Source: Mycobacterium dioxanotrophicus
GTDB lineage: Bacteria; Actinomycetota; Actinomycetes; Mycobacteriales; Mycobacteriaceae
Assembly (NCBI RefSeq): GCF_002157835.1
Contig: NZ_CP020809.1
Span: 1,922,001-1,986,000, forward strand
DNA: 64,000 nucleotides
Direction of reading: 5' to 3'
Every line of letters starts with the position of its first letter. The stretch's first letter is position 1. Under the pieces are notes generated by a model that was not told the DNA's origin, did no database searches, and saw nothing but the letters and a program-made list of their open reading frames with translations. The translations under genes and the position numbers were made by a program. This document shows, one piece after another, positions 48,508 to 55,894 of the stretch.

Positions 48508-48537
48508 TCCTCATGACAGCGAGGAAAGGAGCCCGGG

Positions 48538-49062
48538 ATGTCCGATCCCATGACCGCGCCGACATGGCATTGCGTGGTGGAGAATCCGCTGGGCCGGCTC
48601 ACCCTGGTCCGTGATGAAACGGGGTTGTGCGGACTGTATTTTCCGCATCACTGGTACCGGCCCGATCCCGTCACCTTCGGTCGGTGTCGGGATGACGGAT
48701 TCGACGACGTGATCCGTCAGCTCGACCAATATCTGGCCGGCGAGCGCACTGGGTTCGAGCTGCCGCTCAACGTGCATGGCGACCCGTTTCAGGCCGCGGT
48801 GTGGAGGCTGGTCACGCGGATTCCCTACGGCGTGACCACCACCTACGGGGCGTTGGCCGCACACATCGACGGCGCAACGGCTCAGCAGGTCGGCGTAGCG
48901 GTGGGGCGCAACCCACTGTCGGTCATCGTGCCCTGCCACCGCGTGGTGGGGCAGGGCGGGAAGCTCACCGGCTACGCAGGCGGCATCACGCGTAAGCGGT
49001 TTCTGCTCGAGCTCGAACGCGATCACAGACGCGCCGCGGGCGCCGGATCCGATCTGCCATGA
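48538..49062 (+). CDS. ogt: O6-methylguanine-DNA methyltransferase (Ogt), copy 1
   Basis: A 174-residue suicide DNA-repair protein that takes the alkyl group from O6-alkylguanine onto a Cys. The acceptor is Cys133 in VPCHRVVG, preceded by the recognition-helix region VWRLVTRIPYGVTTTYGALAAHI and the Asn hinge in AVGRNPLSVIVPC. ATG 48538 follows a strong GAGGAAAGGAG ribosome site. It is the first of five genes joined by 4-base overlaps: its TGA overlaps the ATG of the sigma factor. The N-terminal half (ENPLGRLTLVRDETGLCGLYF) is the family beta-domain. Confidence 0.93.
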   Translation: MSDPMTAPTWHCVVENPLGRLTLVRDETGLCGLYFPHHWYRPDPVTFGRCRDDGFDDVIRQLDQYLAGERTGFELPLNVHGDPFQAAVWRLVTRIPYGVTTTYGALAAHIDGATAQQVGVAVGRNPLSVIVPCHRVVGQGGKLTGYAGGITRKRFLLELERDHRRAAGAGSDLP

Positions 49063-49580
49063 TGGACACCTCACGAAACCCGTCGGCGAAGCGTCTACAG
49101 AGCGTGAAAGTCAAACAGCCATTCGAGACGGTGGTGTGTCGGCACGGCCCGACGGTGTTGCGGGTGTGCCGCGCCGTCGTGGGGCCGATCGACGCCGATG
49201 ACGCCTGGTCGGAGACGTTCCTGTCGGCGCTGAAGGCCTATCCCGACCTGGCTCCCGACGCCAACGTCGAGGCCTGGCTGGTGACCATCGCGCACCGCAA
49301 GGCCATCGACATCACCCGGGCGCGCTCACGCACGGCAATCCCGGTCGACGTGGTGCCGGAACCGCCGCCACGACCGGCGTCCGAACCCCACGACGATCTC
49401 ATCGAGGCGCTGGATCGCCTCGCCGACAAACAGCGACACGCCGTCGCATACCACTACCTGGCAGGCCTGCCGTACCGCGACATCGCCGAGATCCTCGGCG
49501 GCAGTGAGGCGGCCGCCCGCCGCGCCGCCGCCGACGGCGTCGCCGCGCTCAGGCGCACGTTCAAGGGAGAGCTCCGATGA
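49059..49580 (+). CDS. ECF-type RNA polymerase sigma factor inside an alkylation-repair operon
   Basis: A protein of up to 173 residues with sigma regions 2 and 4. Region 2 is DADDAWSETFLSALKAYPDLAPDANVEAWLVTIAHRKAID, and region 4 is EALDRLADKQRHAVAYHYLAGLPYRDIAEILGGSEAAARRAAADG. No anti-sigma gene is adjacent. The ATG 49059 overlaps the ogt stop; however, a copy of the operon promoter motif lies at 49071-49096 and a GTG at 49104 sits at leaderless distance from it, so a shorter form (MKVKQPFETVV) is likely too. Its place between two alkyltransferases suggests that it drives this operon, perhaps autoregulated. Confidence 0.87.
   Translation: MMDTSRNPSAKRLQSVKVKQPFETVVCRHGPTVLRVCRAVVGPIDADDAWSETFLSALKAYPDLAPDANVEAWLVTIAHRKAIDITRARSRTAIPVDVVPEPPPRPASEPHDDLIEALDRLADKQRHAVAYHYLAGLPYRDIAEILGGSEAAARRAAADGVAALRRTFKGELR
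49071..49096 (+). promoter_or_regulatory. Second copy of the ECF-type promoter motif, inside the sigma gene
   Basis: TCACGAAACCCG and GCGTCT as in the motif before ogt, but with 10 bases between them. The shared 14-mer CCTCACGAAACCCG is identical in both copies. The -10-like GCGTCT ends seven bases before GTG 49104, which is in the sigma frame, so the element could start a leaderless sigma mRNA. Confidence 0.5.
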
Positions 49581-50158
49581 TCAACGACGACAAGATGATT
49601 GACGATCTGGCGGTGTTGAAGGCTCGGCTGATCGCCGATGCGCAGCGCGACGGTGTCCTCGACATCGCGTACCGCGTCGTCGACAGCCCTGTCGGCCGGC
49701 TGCTGCTGGCCGCCACCGACCAGGGGCTCGTCCGGGTTGCGTACGCGAGTGAGGATCACGACGCGGTTCTGCAGACCCTGGCCGACCGGATCAGCCCACG
49801 CATCCTGAACGCACCGGGCCGGCTGGACACCGCCGCCCGCGAACTCGACGAGTACTTCGCAGGTGCCCGCCGGACATTCGACGTCCCTCTCGACTGGCGA
49901 CTGTCTGCGGGGTTCCGCAGTACGGTGCTGCACCATCTGCCGGAGATCGGGTACGGGCAGACCGCGAGCTATGCCGCGGTGGCCCGGTTGGCCGGGAACC
50001 CGAAGGCGGTACGCGCCGTCGGGACGGCCTGCGCCACCAACCCACTTCCGCTCGTGGTGCCGTGTCACCGCGTGGTCCGCAGCGATGGCGCGATGGGTGG
50101 TTACCTCGGCGGTGTGGACGCCAAACGGCTGCTGCTGGAGTTGGAGGCCGCAGCATGA
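49577..50158 (+). CDS. O6-methylguanine-DNA methyltransferase (Ogt-like), copy 2
   Basis: A 193-residue second alkyltransferase. The acceptor Cys163 is in VVPCHRVVR and the recognition helix region is FRSTVLHHLPEIGYGQTASYAAVARLAGNPKAVRAVG. It has an N-terminal extension of about 30 residues (DDKMIDDLAVLKARLIADAQRDGVLD) before the domain. It differs widely from copy 1, so it is not a recent duplicate, and it resembles the C-terminal domain of Ada. ATG 49577 overlaps the sigma stop by 4 bases. It may recognise a different adduct or act with the Ada-type zinc domain two genes on. Confidence 0.92.
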   Translation: MINDDKMIDDLAVLKARLIADAQRDGVLDIAYRVVDSPVGRLLLAATDQGLVRVAYASEDHDAVLQTLADRISPRILNAPGRLDTAARELDEYFAGARRTFDVPLDWRLSAGFRSTVLHHLPEIGYGQTASYAAVARLAGNPKAVRAVGTACATNPLPLVVPCHRVVRSDGAMGGYLGGVDAKRLLLELEAAA

Positions 50159-50871
50159 CGGCAAGGGCGTGGCGCGAGCGGGTCGAGGCAGTCGACTGGG
50201 ACGGCGTGCGGTCGGGTCTCGACGAAGTGGGGTGCGCCCTGACCGGCCCCCTGCTGTCGCCGCAGGAGGCTGCCGAGATCGCCGCGCTCTATCCCGATGA
50301 CAGCCGCTTCCGGTCGACGATCGACATGGCGCGCTACCGGTTCGGCGAGGGGCAGTACCGCTACTTCGCCGAACCGTATCCCGACGCGGTCGGCGCACTC
50401 AAGAGTGCGCTGTACCCCAAACTGTTGCCGATTGCCCGCGATTGGTGGACCAGGCTCGGCCGGGACACGCCGTGGCCCAACGGTTTCGGCGACTGGCTGC
50501 GGCAATGCCATGCTGCGGGACAGACCAAGTCGACGGCGATCCTGCTGCGGTACGGCGCGGGGGACTGGAATGCCCTGCACCGAGACCTCTACGGCGAACT
50601 GGTCTTTCCGTTGCAGGTGGTCGTCAACCTCAGCGATCCGGGAGTGGACCACACCGGAGGTGAGTTCCTGCTCTACGAACAGCGGCCGCGGGCCCAGTCG
50701 CGGGGCACGGCCGTCGTCATCCCGCACGGTCACGGGTTGGTGTTCACGACCCGGGACCGCCCAGTGTGTTCGGCCAGGGGATGGTCGGCGGCACCGGTGC
50801 GGCACGGGGTCTCGGTGGTGCGATCCGGGGTGAGGTTCACCCTCGGGCTCGTATTTCACGACGCGGCATGA
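50155..50871 (+). CDS. 2OG-Fe(II) oxygenase of the DNA-damage type (PF09859-like)
   Basis: A 238-residue non-haem iron dioxygenase. The facial triad is His142-x-Asp144 (HRD) with His217 (RHGVS), and Arg224 or Arg227 (VVRSGVRFTLGLVFHD) should bind 2-oxoglutarate. The long loop HGHGLVFTTRDRPV and VFPLQVVVNLSD fit the Oxygenase-NA family described as acting in oxidative demethylation of damaged DNA, analogous to AlkB. It is not close to AlkB itself. ATG 50155 overlaps the copy-2 alkyltransferase stop by 4 bases and its stop overlaps the Ada-domain gene. The DNA substrate is inferred from neighbours and family. Confidence 0.82.
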   Translation: MTARAWRERVEAVDWDGVRSGLDEVGCALTGPLLSPQEAAEIAALYPDDSRFRSTIDMARYRFGEGQYRYFAEPYPDAVGALKSALYPKLLPIARDWWTRLGRDTPWPNGFGDWLRQCHAAGQTKSTAILLRYGAGDWNALHRDLYGELVFPLQVVVNLSDPGVDHTGGEFLLYEQRPRAQSRGTAVVIPHGHGLVFTTRDRPVCSARGWSAAPVRHGVSVVRSGVRFTLGLVFHDAA

Positions 50872-51140
50872 CAACTCGGTCCTACACCCTGCTGGGTGCC
50901 GATGGTCGCCCGTACCGCAGCGCGGCGCCGGGGACGCTGGGCGGATACCGCCGCGGCAGGATCTACGGCCGGCTCGACTGCCCGTCGGCGCTGCGTGCCT
51001 TGGCGGCAGGCGGGTACGTCGCGCACCGCGTGTTCTTCGCCGACGAGGCGACCGCCGTGGCCGCGGGGTACCGGCCGTGCGCGGTGTGCCTGCCCGATGC
51101 CTACCGGCGGTGGAAAGCCGTTACTGGGCCGCGACAGTAG
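50868..51140 (+). CDS. Stand-alone Ada-type zinc-binding domain lacking the methyl-acceptor Cys
   Basis: A 90-residue protein that looks like the N-terminal domain of Ada. IYGRLDCPSALRALAAGGY then VAHRVFFADEATAVAAGYRPCAVCLPD aligns with IFCRPSC and the FYANASEALAAGFRPCKRCQPD region of E. coli Ada. Cys38, Cys71 and Cys74 are kept, but the residue that carries the methyl group in Ada is Gly34 here. A zinc site would need a fourth ligand such as His53. ATG 50868 overlaps the oxygenase stop. It therefore cannot sense methyl phosphotriesters in the Ada way and may be a structural, metal-sensing or decoy protein. Confidence 0.75.
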   Translation: MTTRSYTLLGADGRPYRSAAPGTLGGYRRGRIYGRLDCPSALRALAAGGYVAHRVFFADEATAVAAGYRPCAVCLPDAYRRWKAVTGPRQ

Positions 51141-51165
51141 GGCACAGCACTGGCATCCTGGTGCC

Positions 51166-51369
51166 ATGGCAAAGGAAATCGACCGGGTCCGTGCGCAGAG
51201 CGCCGTCGCGGTCTTCAAACAGCACCCGGGCATGGTGCTCTTCGTGTTGTCGCCAGTCATCGTCGTGCTGGGCGTGGTCTGGTGGCTGATGGGGCCGGGC
51301 TGGGCGGGCCTGCTGCTGGTCGCGCTCGTGTTGGTGGGCGGCGCAGCGCTGCTGCTCAAGCGCAACTGA
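51166..51369 (+). CDS. Small two-helix membrane protein
   Basis: A 67-residue protein with a short polar start (MAKEIDRVRAQSAVAVFKQHPG) and two hydrophobic helices, VLFVLSPVIVVLGVVWWLM and GWAGLLLVALVLVGGAALLL, ending KRN, so it is probably a hairpin in the inner membrane. ATG 51166 lies 25 bases after the Ada-domain stop. No family is recognised. It may be an unrelated gene after the operon or a membrane partner. Confidence 0.6.
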   Translation: MAKEIDRVRAQSAVAVFKQHPGMVLFVLSPVIVVLGVVWWLMGPGWAGLLLVALVLVGGAALLLKRN

Positions 51370-51424
51370 ACCCGCGCGCCTGAGCACCGGTGTTCGCCGG
51401 TGGTGAACGCTGCTCTACCAGAGA

Positions 51425-51448
51425 TGTAACGGTGTAATCATGTAATAC
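51425..51448 (+). repeat. Triple 8-bp direct repeat TGTAAnnn at a start codon
   Basis: TGTAACGG, TGTAATCA and TGTAATAC run in direct succession (51425-51448) and end exactly at the ATG 51449. Regular 8-bp spacing of TGTAA next to a start suggests an operator or an unusual -10 region. TAATCA within it could serve as a weak -10. Confidence 0.6.
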
Positions 51449-51997
51449 ATGAAGCAACATCATCAGCACGGGCGCGGTGGCTGGCAGCAAGCCCAGCAAC
51501 CAGCGGCCCACGACGCACCCGAATGGTTCGCCGGGCGTCTGCCCGACACCTGGTTCACCGGCGACCCGGCCGTCGTCGTCGACCGCGAAGAGATCACCGT
51601 CATCGGGCGGTTGCCGGATCCCGCCGAAGGCGAGAGTGAGGCCAGGGCCTCGGGCCGGGCCGCCCGGTTCCGGGAAGAAACCCGCGGTGAGCGCATGCGC
51701 ATCGCCGACGAGGCGCAGAACAAGTTCGGCCGCAAGGTCTCCTGGGGTGTCGAGGTGGGAACTCCGCCGGAGCGAATCTTGTTCACGCACATCGCCGTTC
51801 CGGTGATGACCCGGCTCAAGCAGCCCGAGCGGCAGGTGCTGGACACCCTCGTCGACGCCGGCGTGGCCCGGTCCCGCTCCGATGCACTGGCCTGGTCGGT
51901 CAAGCTGGTCGGTCAACACACCGAGGAGTGGCTCGGCAAGCTGCGGGAAGCCATGAAGAACGTCGACGATCTGCGCGCCGAGGGCCCGAGCCTATAA
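51449..51997 (+). CDS. Conserved hypothetical protein
   Basis: A 182-residue soluble protein. It starts with a Gln/His-rich segment (KQHHQHGRGGWQQAQQ), then EWFAGRLPDTWFTGDPAVVVDREEITVIGRLPDP, an Arg/Glu-rich helix (RAARFREETRGERMRIADEAQNKF), and a C-terminal part VMTRLKQPERQVLDTLVDAGVARSRSDALAWSVKLVGQH, which looks helical and could be DNA-binding, though I do not recognise a family. No signal peptide or transmembrane helix. The triple TGTAA repeat directly before the ATG suggests tight regulation, perhaps by itself. It ends before the convergent ABC gene with a 74-base gap. Confidence 0.7.
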   Translation: MKQHHQHGRGGWQQAQQPAAHDAPEWFAGRLPDTWFTGDPAVVVDREEITVIGRLPDPAEGESEARASGRAARFREETRGERMRIADEAQNKFGRKVSWGVEVGTPPERILFTHIAVPVMTRLKQPERQVLDTLVDAGVARSRSDALAWSVKLVGQHTEEWLGKLREAMKNVDDLRAEGPSL

Positions 51998-52071
51998 ATC
52001 TCCCCGCCGACACTACGGTTTTTCGTGCGTTTTCGGCGATTTCACGCCAAAACTCGTAGTCTCGACGAGGC

Positions 52072-53961
52072 TCAAGCCTGGGTCATCTCCCAGTACCTGC
52101 CGTGGCGTGCCATCAGATCCTCGTGGCTGCCACGTTCGACGATCCGGCCCCCGTCCATCACCAGGATCAGATCGGCATCGCGGATGGTCGAGAGCCGGTG
52201 GGCGATGATGAAACTGGTTCGGTCGCGGCGCAATACGTTCATCGCATGCTGGATCAGCAACTCGGTCCTGGTGTCCACCGAACTGGTGGCCTCGTCGAGC
52301 ACCAGCAGGGCAGGGCGGGCCAGGAATGCCCGCGCGATCGTGATCAACTGCTTCTCGCCTGCGCTGATACTGCCGCCGTCGTCGCTGACGCGGGTGGCGT
52401 AGCCGTCGGGCAGCGTGTGCACGAACCGGTCCACGTGGGCGGCCCGTGCCGCCGTGATCACGTCCTCCTCGCCGGCATCCGGCCTGCCGTAGGCGATGTT
52501 GTCGTAGATCGTGCCGCCGAAGAGCCAGGTGTCCTGCAGCACCATGCCTATCGACGACCGCAGGGATTCACGGCTGACGGTCGAGATGTCCACACCGTCG
52601 ATGCGGATCCGGCCGGAATCCACGTCGTAGAACCGCATCAGAAGGTTGACCAAGGTGGTTTTGCCGGCTCCGGTCGGGCCGACGATGGCCACCGTGCTGC
52701 CCGGTTCGGCAGTCAGCGACAGATCCTCGATCACCGGCGTGCCCGGCCGGTAGCTGAAGCTGACGTGGTCGAATTCCACCCTGCCGCTACGGATGTCGAG
52801 CCGGCGGGGCGGGTCGGGGGTCTCCTCGGCGGTGTCGAGCAGTTCGAAGACCCGCTCGGCACTGGCGACCCCGGACTGCATGGTGTTGTACATCCCGGCG
52901 ATCTGGGTGAGCGGTTGGTTGAACTGCCGCACGTACTGGACGAAAGCCTGGATGCTGCCGAGCGTGATCTGCCCGGTGGCCACCTGCAGACCGCCTACCA
53001 CGGCGACGGCGACGTAGCTGAGATTGCCGATGAACATCGTTGCGGGGGAGACCAAACCGGAGAAGAACTGTGCGGCGAAGCTCGACTGGAACACCTCGCC
53101 GTTGAGCTCGGCGAATCGTTGTCGGGCCGCGGCCTGGTGACCGAACGTCTTGACGATGGTGAAACCGCTGTAGGTCTCCTCGATGTGGGCGTTGAGCCGC
53201 CCGGTGTTGCGCCATTGCGCGACGAACAGCCGCTGCGACCGGCGCGCGATCCAGCGGGTCACCCACAACGACAGCGGCACCGTGATCACGGTCAAGGCGG
53301 TCAGCAACGGCGAGATCGTCAGCATCATCACCAGCACGGCGATCACCGTCAGAACCGCGCTCATGAGTTGATTGATGGTCATCGACACCGACGACGAGAT
53401 GTTGTCGATGTCGTTGGTGACGCGGCTGAGCACCTCGCCACGTTGCCGGGAGTCGAAGTAGGACAACGGCAATCGGTGAATCTTGTTCTCCACGTCGGCA
53501 CGCAGCGCGGCCATGGTGCGTTGCACGACCACCACGAGCAGCCGGGCCTGGACCCAGACGAACAGGGCGGCAAGCAGATACAGGCCCAGCGCCAGGGCCA
53601 GGGTGCGCGCGACCGCGCCGAAATCCACGCCGTGACCGGGGACCACGTTCATGCCCGACAGCAGGTCGGCGAACGTGGTGTCACCGCGAGCCCGTGCCGC
53701 CGCGACGGCCTGCTCCTTGGTGAGGCCCGCGGGCAGTTCACGCCCGATCACCCCGTTGAACAGCAGATCGGTGGCGTGGCCGAGGATGCGTGGGCCGATC
53801 ACCCCGATCGCGACCCCGGCGACACCGAGCATGATCACCGCGATCGCCGGCCCGCGTTGCGGCACCAGCAGTTTGACGAGCCGCAGCGCCGAGCCTCGGA
53901 AGTCGCGCGTGCGTTCGGCGGGTGCGGCGAGCATCGCGCGGCGCGCGGACGGGATAGTCAC
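52072..53961 (-). CDS. ABC exporter-type half-transporter (Rv1272c-like)
   Basis: A 629-residue fused membrane and ATPase half-transporter. The membrane domain (about residues 25-340) has six helices; the ATPase has Walker [16 protein letters not shown], signature [18 protein letters not shown] (variant of LSGGQ), Walker [11 protein letters not shown] and the switch His in [10 protein letters not shown] start at GTG 53961, preceded by GAGGAG; its first base overlaps the stop of an 11-codon mini-ORF. A TTG at 53985 is an alternative. It pairs with the preceding gene as Rv1272c does with Rv1273c; Rv1272c has been linked to fatty-acid import. The substrate here is unproven. Confidence 0.9.
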   Translation of the reverse strand: MTIPSARRAMLAAPAERTRDFRGSALRLVKLLVPQRGPAIAVIMLGVAGVAIGVIGPRILGHATDLLFNGVIGRELPAGLTKEQAVAAARARGDTTFADLLSGMNVVPGHGVDFGAVARTLALALGLYLLAALFVWVQARLLVVVVQRTMAALRADVENKIHRLPLSYFDSRQRGEVLSRVTNDIDNISSSVSMTINQLMSAVLTVIAVLVMMLTISPLLTALTVITVPLSLWVTRWIARRSQRLFVAQWRNTGRLNAHIEETYSGFTIVKTFGHQAAARQRFAELNGEVFQSSFAAQFFSGLVSPATMFIGNLSYVAVAVVGGLQVATGQITLGSIQAFVQYVRQFNQPLTQIAGMYNTMQSGVASAERVFELLDTAEETPDPPRRLDIRSGRVEFDHVSFSYRPGTPVIEDLSLTAEPGSTVAIVGPTGAGKTTLVNLLMRFYDVDSGRIRIDGVDISTVSRESLRSSIGMVLQDTWLFGGTIYDNIAYGRPDAGEEDVITAARAAHVDRFVHTLPDGYATRVSDDGGSISAGEKQLITIARAFLARPALLVLDEATSSVDTRTELLIQHAMNVLRRDRTSFIIAHRLSTIRDADLILVMDGGRIVERGSHEDLMARHGRYWEMTQA

Positions 53962-53993
53962 TGAGGTCGTCTCCTCTTCGCGCAAGCGCTCAT
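53958..53993 (-). CDS. 11-codon mini-ORF, second copy, coupled to the ABC gene
   Basis: Reads [11 protein letters not shown] and stop. Its ATG (53993) overlaps the stop of the first mini-ORF (ATGA) and its own TGA overlaps the GTG of the ABC gene at 53961 (GTGA). AGAGGAG lies within the upstream copy as a ribosome site. The unit arose by a 32-bp tandem duplication. It may only serve translational coupling; peptide function is unknown. Confidence 0.55.
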   Translation of the reverse strand: MSACAKRRRPQ

Positions 53994-54028
53994 CGGGGCC
54001 GTCTCCTCTTCGCGCAAGCGCTCATCGG
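53968..54028 (-). repeat. 29-bp exact repeat with 32-bp period between two ABC genes
   Basis: Two exact 29-base copies, 53968-53996 and 54000-54028, with a period of 32 bases. Each contains ATGAGCGCTTGCGCGAAG on the minus strand followed by an AGAGGAGAC ribosome site. Copies begin at a stop codon and end at a start codon, like mycobacterial interspersed repetitive units in operons. Copy number may vary between strains. Confidence 0.85.
53990..54025 (-). CDS. 11-codon mini-ORF, first copy, coupled to the upstream ABC gene
   Basis: Reads [11 protein letters not shown] and stop. Its ATG overlaps the TGA of the upstream ABC half-transporter (ATGA at 54025-54022), and GCAGGAG lies seven bases before it. 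Its stop overlaps the ATG of the second copy. Whether the peptide is stable or matters is unknown; a coupling role is inferred. Confidence 0.55.
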   Translation of the reverse strand: MSACAKRRRPR

Positions 54029-55767
54029 CGGTCTCCTGCGCCCACCGACTGCGACTCGACGAACTCGGCGTAGGTAGGGCAGTCGGCCAGCAGGGTGTCG
54101 TGGGTTCCGACACCGACGATGCGGCCGTCGTCGACGACGACGATCTGGTCGGCATCGGTGACCGTGGAGATCCGCTGCGACACGATGAGCACCGTCGCCC
54201 CGCTCGATACCGCACGCAGTGCATCTCGCACCCTGGCGTCGGTGTGGACGTCCAGCGCGGAGAACGCATCGTCGAACAGGTAGATCGCGGGCCGACGGAT
54301 CACGGCGCGGGCGATGGCCAGCCGCTGCCGCTGCCCGCCGGAGAAGTTGATGCCGCCCTGCGCCACCGGCATCTGCAGCCCGTCGGGGTGGGCGCGCACG
54401 AAGTCGTCGGCGGCGGCGACCCGCAGCGCCTCCCACATGTCGTCGTCGGTCAGCACCTGTCCCGGTGCGGCGCCGTAGCTCAGGTTTTCCGCGACCGTCC
54501 CGGTGAACAGGTAACCGCGCTGCGGCACCAGGCCGATCGTCGACCAGAGCTCCTCGGTGTCGCGATCGCGCACGTCGACGCCGTCAACCCGCACCGCGCC
54601 CGCGGTGACGTCGTAGAGCCGGCAGATCAAGGACAGCAGCGTCGACTTGCCCGATCCCGTCGAGCCGACCACCGCGGTCGTCGTCCCTGCTTGTGCTGTG
54701 AACGAAACATCCTGCAGCACAGGCCGATCCGCCCCCGGATAGCTGAACGTGGCGTTCTGCAGGGTGATTTCGCCGGTGTGAGCGCGCGGCTGCTGCGGGT
54801 GCTCGGGACTGGTGATCGCGGGCGAGGTGTCCAGCACTTCGGTGACCCGTTCGGCGCACACCGAGGCCCGCGGAAACAGCACCAGCAGAAACGTCGCCAT
54901 CAGCACGGCCATCAGGATCTGCATGAAATAGGCCAGGAACGCGATCAGCGAACCCACCTGCACGTGGCCCGCGTCGATCCGCAGCCCGCCGAACCAGATG
55001 AGCGCGACGCTGGAGACGTTGATCACCAGCGTGGTGACCGGGAGCATGAGCGCCTGCCAGCGCCCGCCCTCGATGGCAGTGCCCGCCAGCGCGTCGTTGG
55101 CTTCGGCGAACCGGGCCCGTTCGACGGGTTCGCGCGAGAACGCCCGGATCACCCGAATCCCGGACAGCTGGTCGCGCATCACGCGGTTGATGCCGTCGAT
55201 GACGCCCTGCAACCGGCGGTAGACGGGCATCAGCCGCCGGATGATCGTGTAGTTCGCCAGGGCCAGCACGGGCACGCTGACCAGCAGCAGCCATGACAGC
55301 CCCGCGTCCTGGTGCACGGCCATCGCGATGCCGCCGACCGACATGATCGGTGCGGTGACCAACATCGTGCAGGTCAGCTGCAAGAGCTGCTGGATCTGCC
55401 CGACATCGTTGGTGGTGCGGGTCAACAACGTCGGAGCACCGAACCGCGCGGTCTCGGCGGCGGAGAACGTCGTGACGTGATGGAAGATCGCCGAACGCAG
55501 ATCGCGCCCGAAGCTCATGGCGGCCCGCGAGCCGAAGAACACCGCGGCGACCGAGCACAGCACCTGCAGCGCGGTGACACCGAGCATCACGCCGCCCAGA
55601 TCGATGATCCGGCCCGTGTCGCCCTTGGCTACCCCGTCGTCGATGATCGCGGCGTTGACCGTCGGCAGATACAGCGACGCCAGAGTGCTCACCACCTGCA
55701 GCGCGGCGACGGCGGCCAGCAGCGACCGGTACGGCCGCACATACCGCCGCAGCAGCGCCCAGAGCAT
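54022..55767 (-). CDS. ABC exporter-type half-transporter (Rv1273c-like)
   Basis: A 581-residue half-transporter, close to the 582 of Rv1273c. The membrane domain has six helices (RSLLAAVAALQVVSTLASLYLP begins the first). The ATPase has Walker A GSTGSGKSTLLSLI, signature INFSGGQRQRLAIARAVI, Walker B IYLFDDAFSALD and switch His replaced in VSQRIS. In heterodimeric exporters one site is often degenerate; here Walker B has DD and the switch residue is Gln, so this is the degenerate half. I start at ATG 55767 (MLWALLRRY). It is the first gene of a two-half operon. Confidence 0.9.
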   Translation of the reverse strand: MLWALLRRYVRPYRSLLAAVAALQVVSTLASLYLPTVNAAIIDDGVAKGDTGRIIDLGGVMLGVTALQVLCSVAAVFFGSRAAMSFGRDLRSAIFHHVTTFSAAETARFGAPTLLTRTTNDVGQIQQLLQLTCTMLVTAPIMSVGGIAMAVHQDAGLSWLLLVSVPVLALANYTIIRRLMPVYRRLQGVIDGINRVMRDQLSGIRVIRAFSREPVERARFAEANDALAGTAIEGGRWQALMLPVTTLVINVSSVALIWFGGLRIDAGHVQVGSLIAFLAYFMQILMAVLMATFLLVLFPRASVCAERVTEVLDTSPAITSPEHPQQPRAHTGEITLQNATFSYPGADRPVLQDVSFTAQAGTTTAVVGSTGSGKSTLLSLICRLYDVTAGAVRVDGVDVRDRDTEELWSTIGLVPQRGYLFTGTVAENLSYGAAPGQVLTDDDMWEALRVAAADDFVRAHPDGLQMPVAQGGINFSGGQRQRLAIARAVIRRPAIYLFDDAFSALDVHTDARVRDALRAVSSGATVLIVSQRISTVTDADQIVVVDDGRIVGVGTHDTLLADCPTYAEFVESQSVGAGDRR

Positions 55768-55881
55768 CCAGCTACTGTCGCACACCACGACCGCGCAGAA
55801 CCTGTCTGGCTGCTGACCGGAAAGTGAGTTGGAAAGTCCTGGTCAATCGGCATGTCGGTGGTTGCCCTCACAGGGTGCAGC

Positions 55882-55887
55882 TACAGT
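55882..55887 (+). promoter_or_regulatory. Candidate -10 box for the lprB-lprC operon
   Basis: TACAGT fits TAnnnT and ends seven bases before GTG 55895, without a ribosome site between. A leaderless mRNA is likely. Confidence 0.45.
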
Positions 55888-55894
55888 GCATGGC

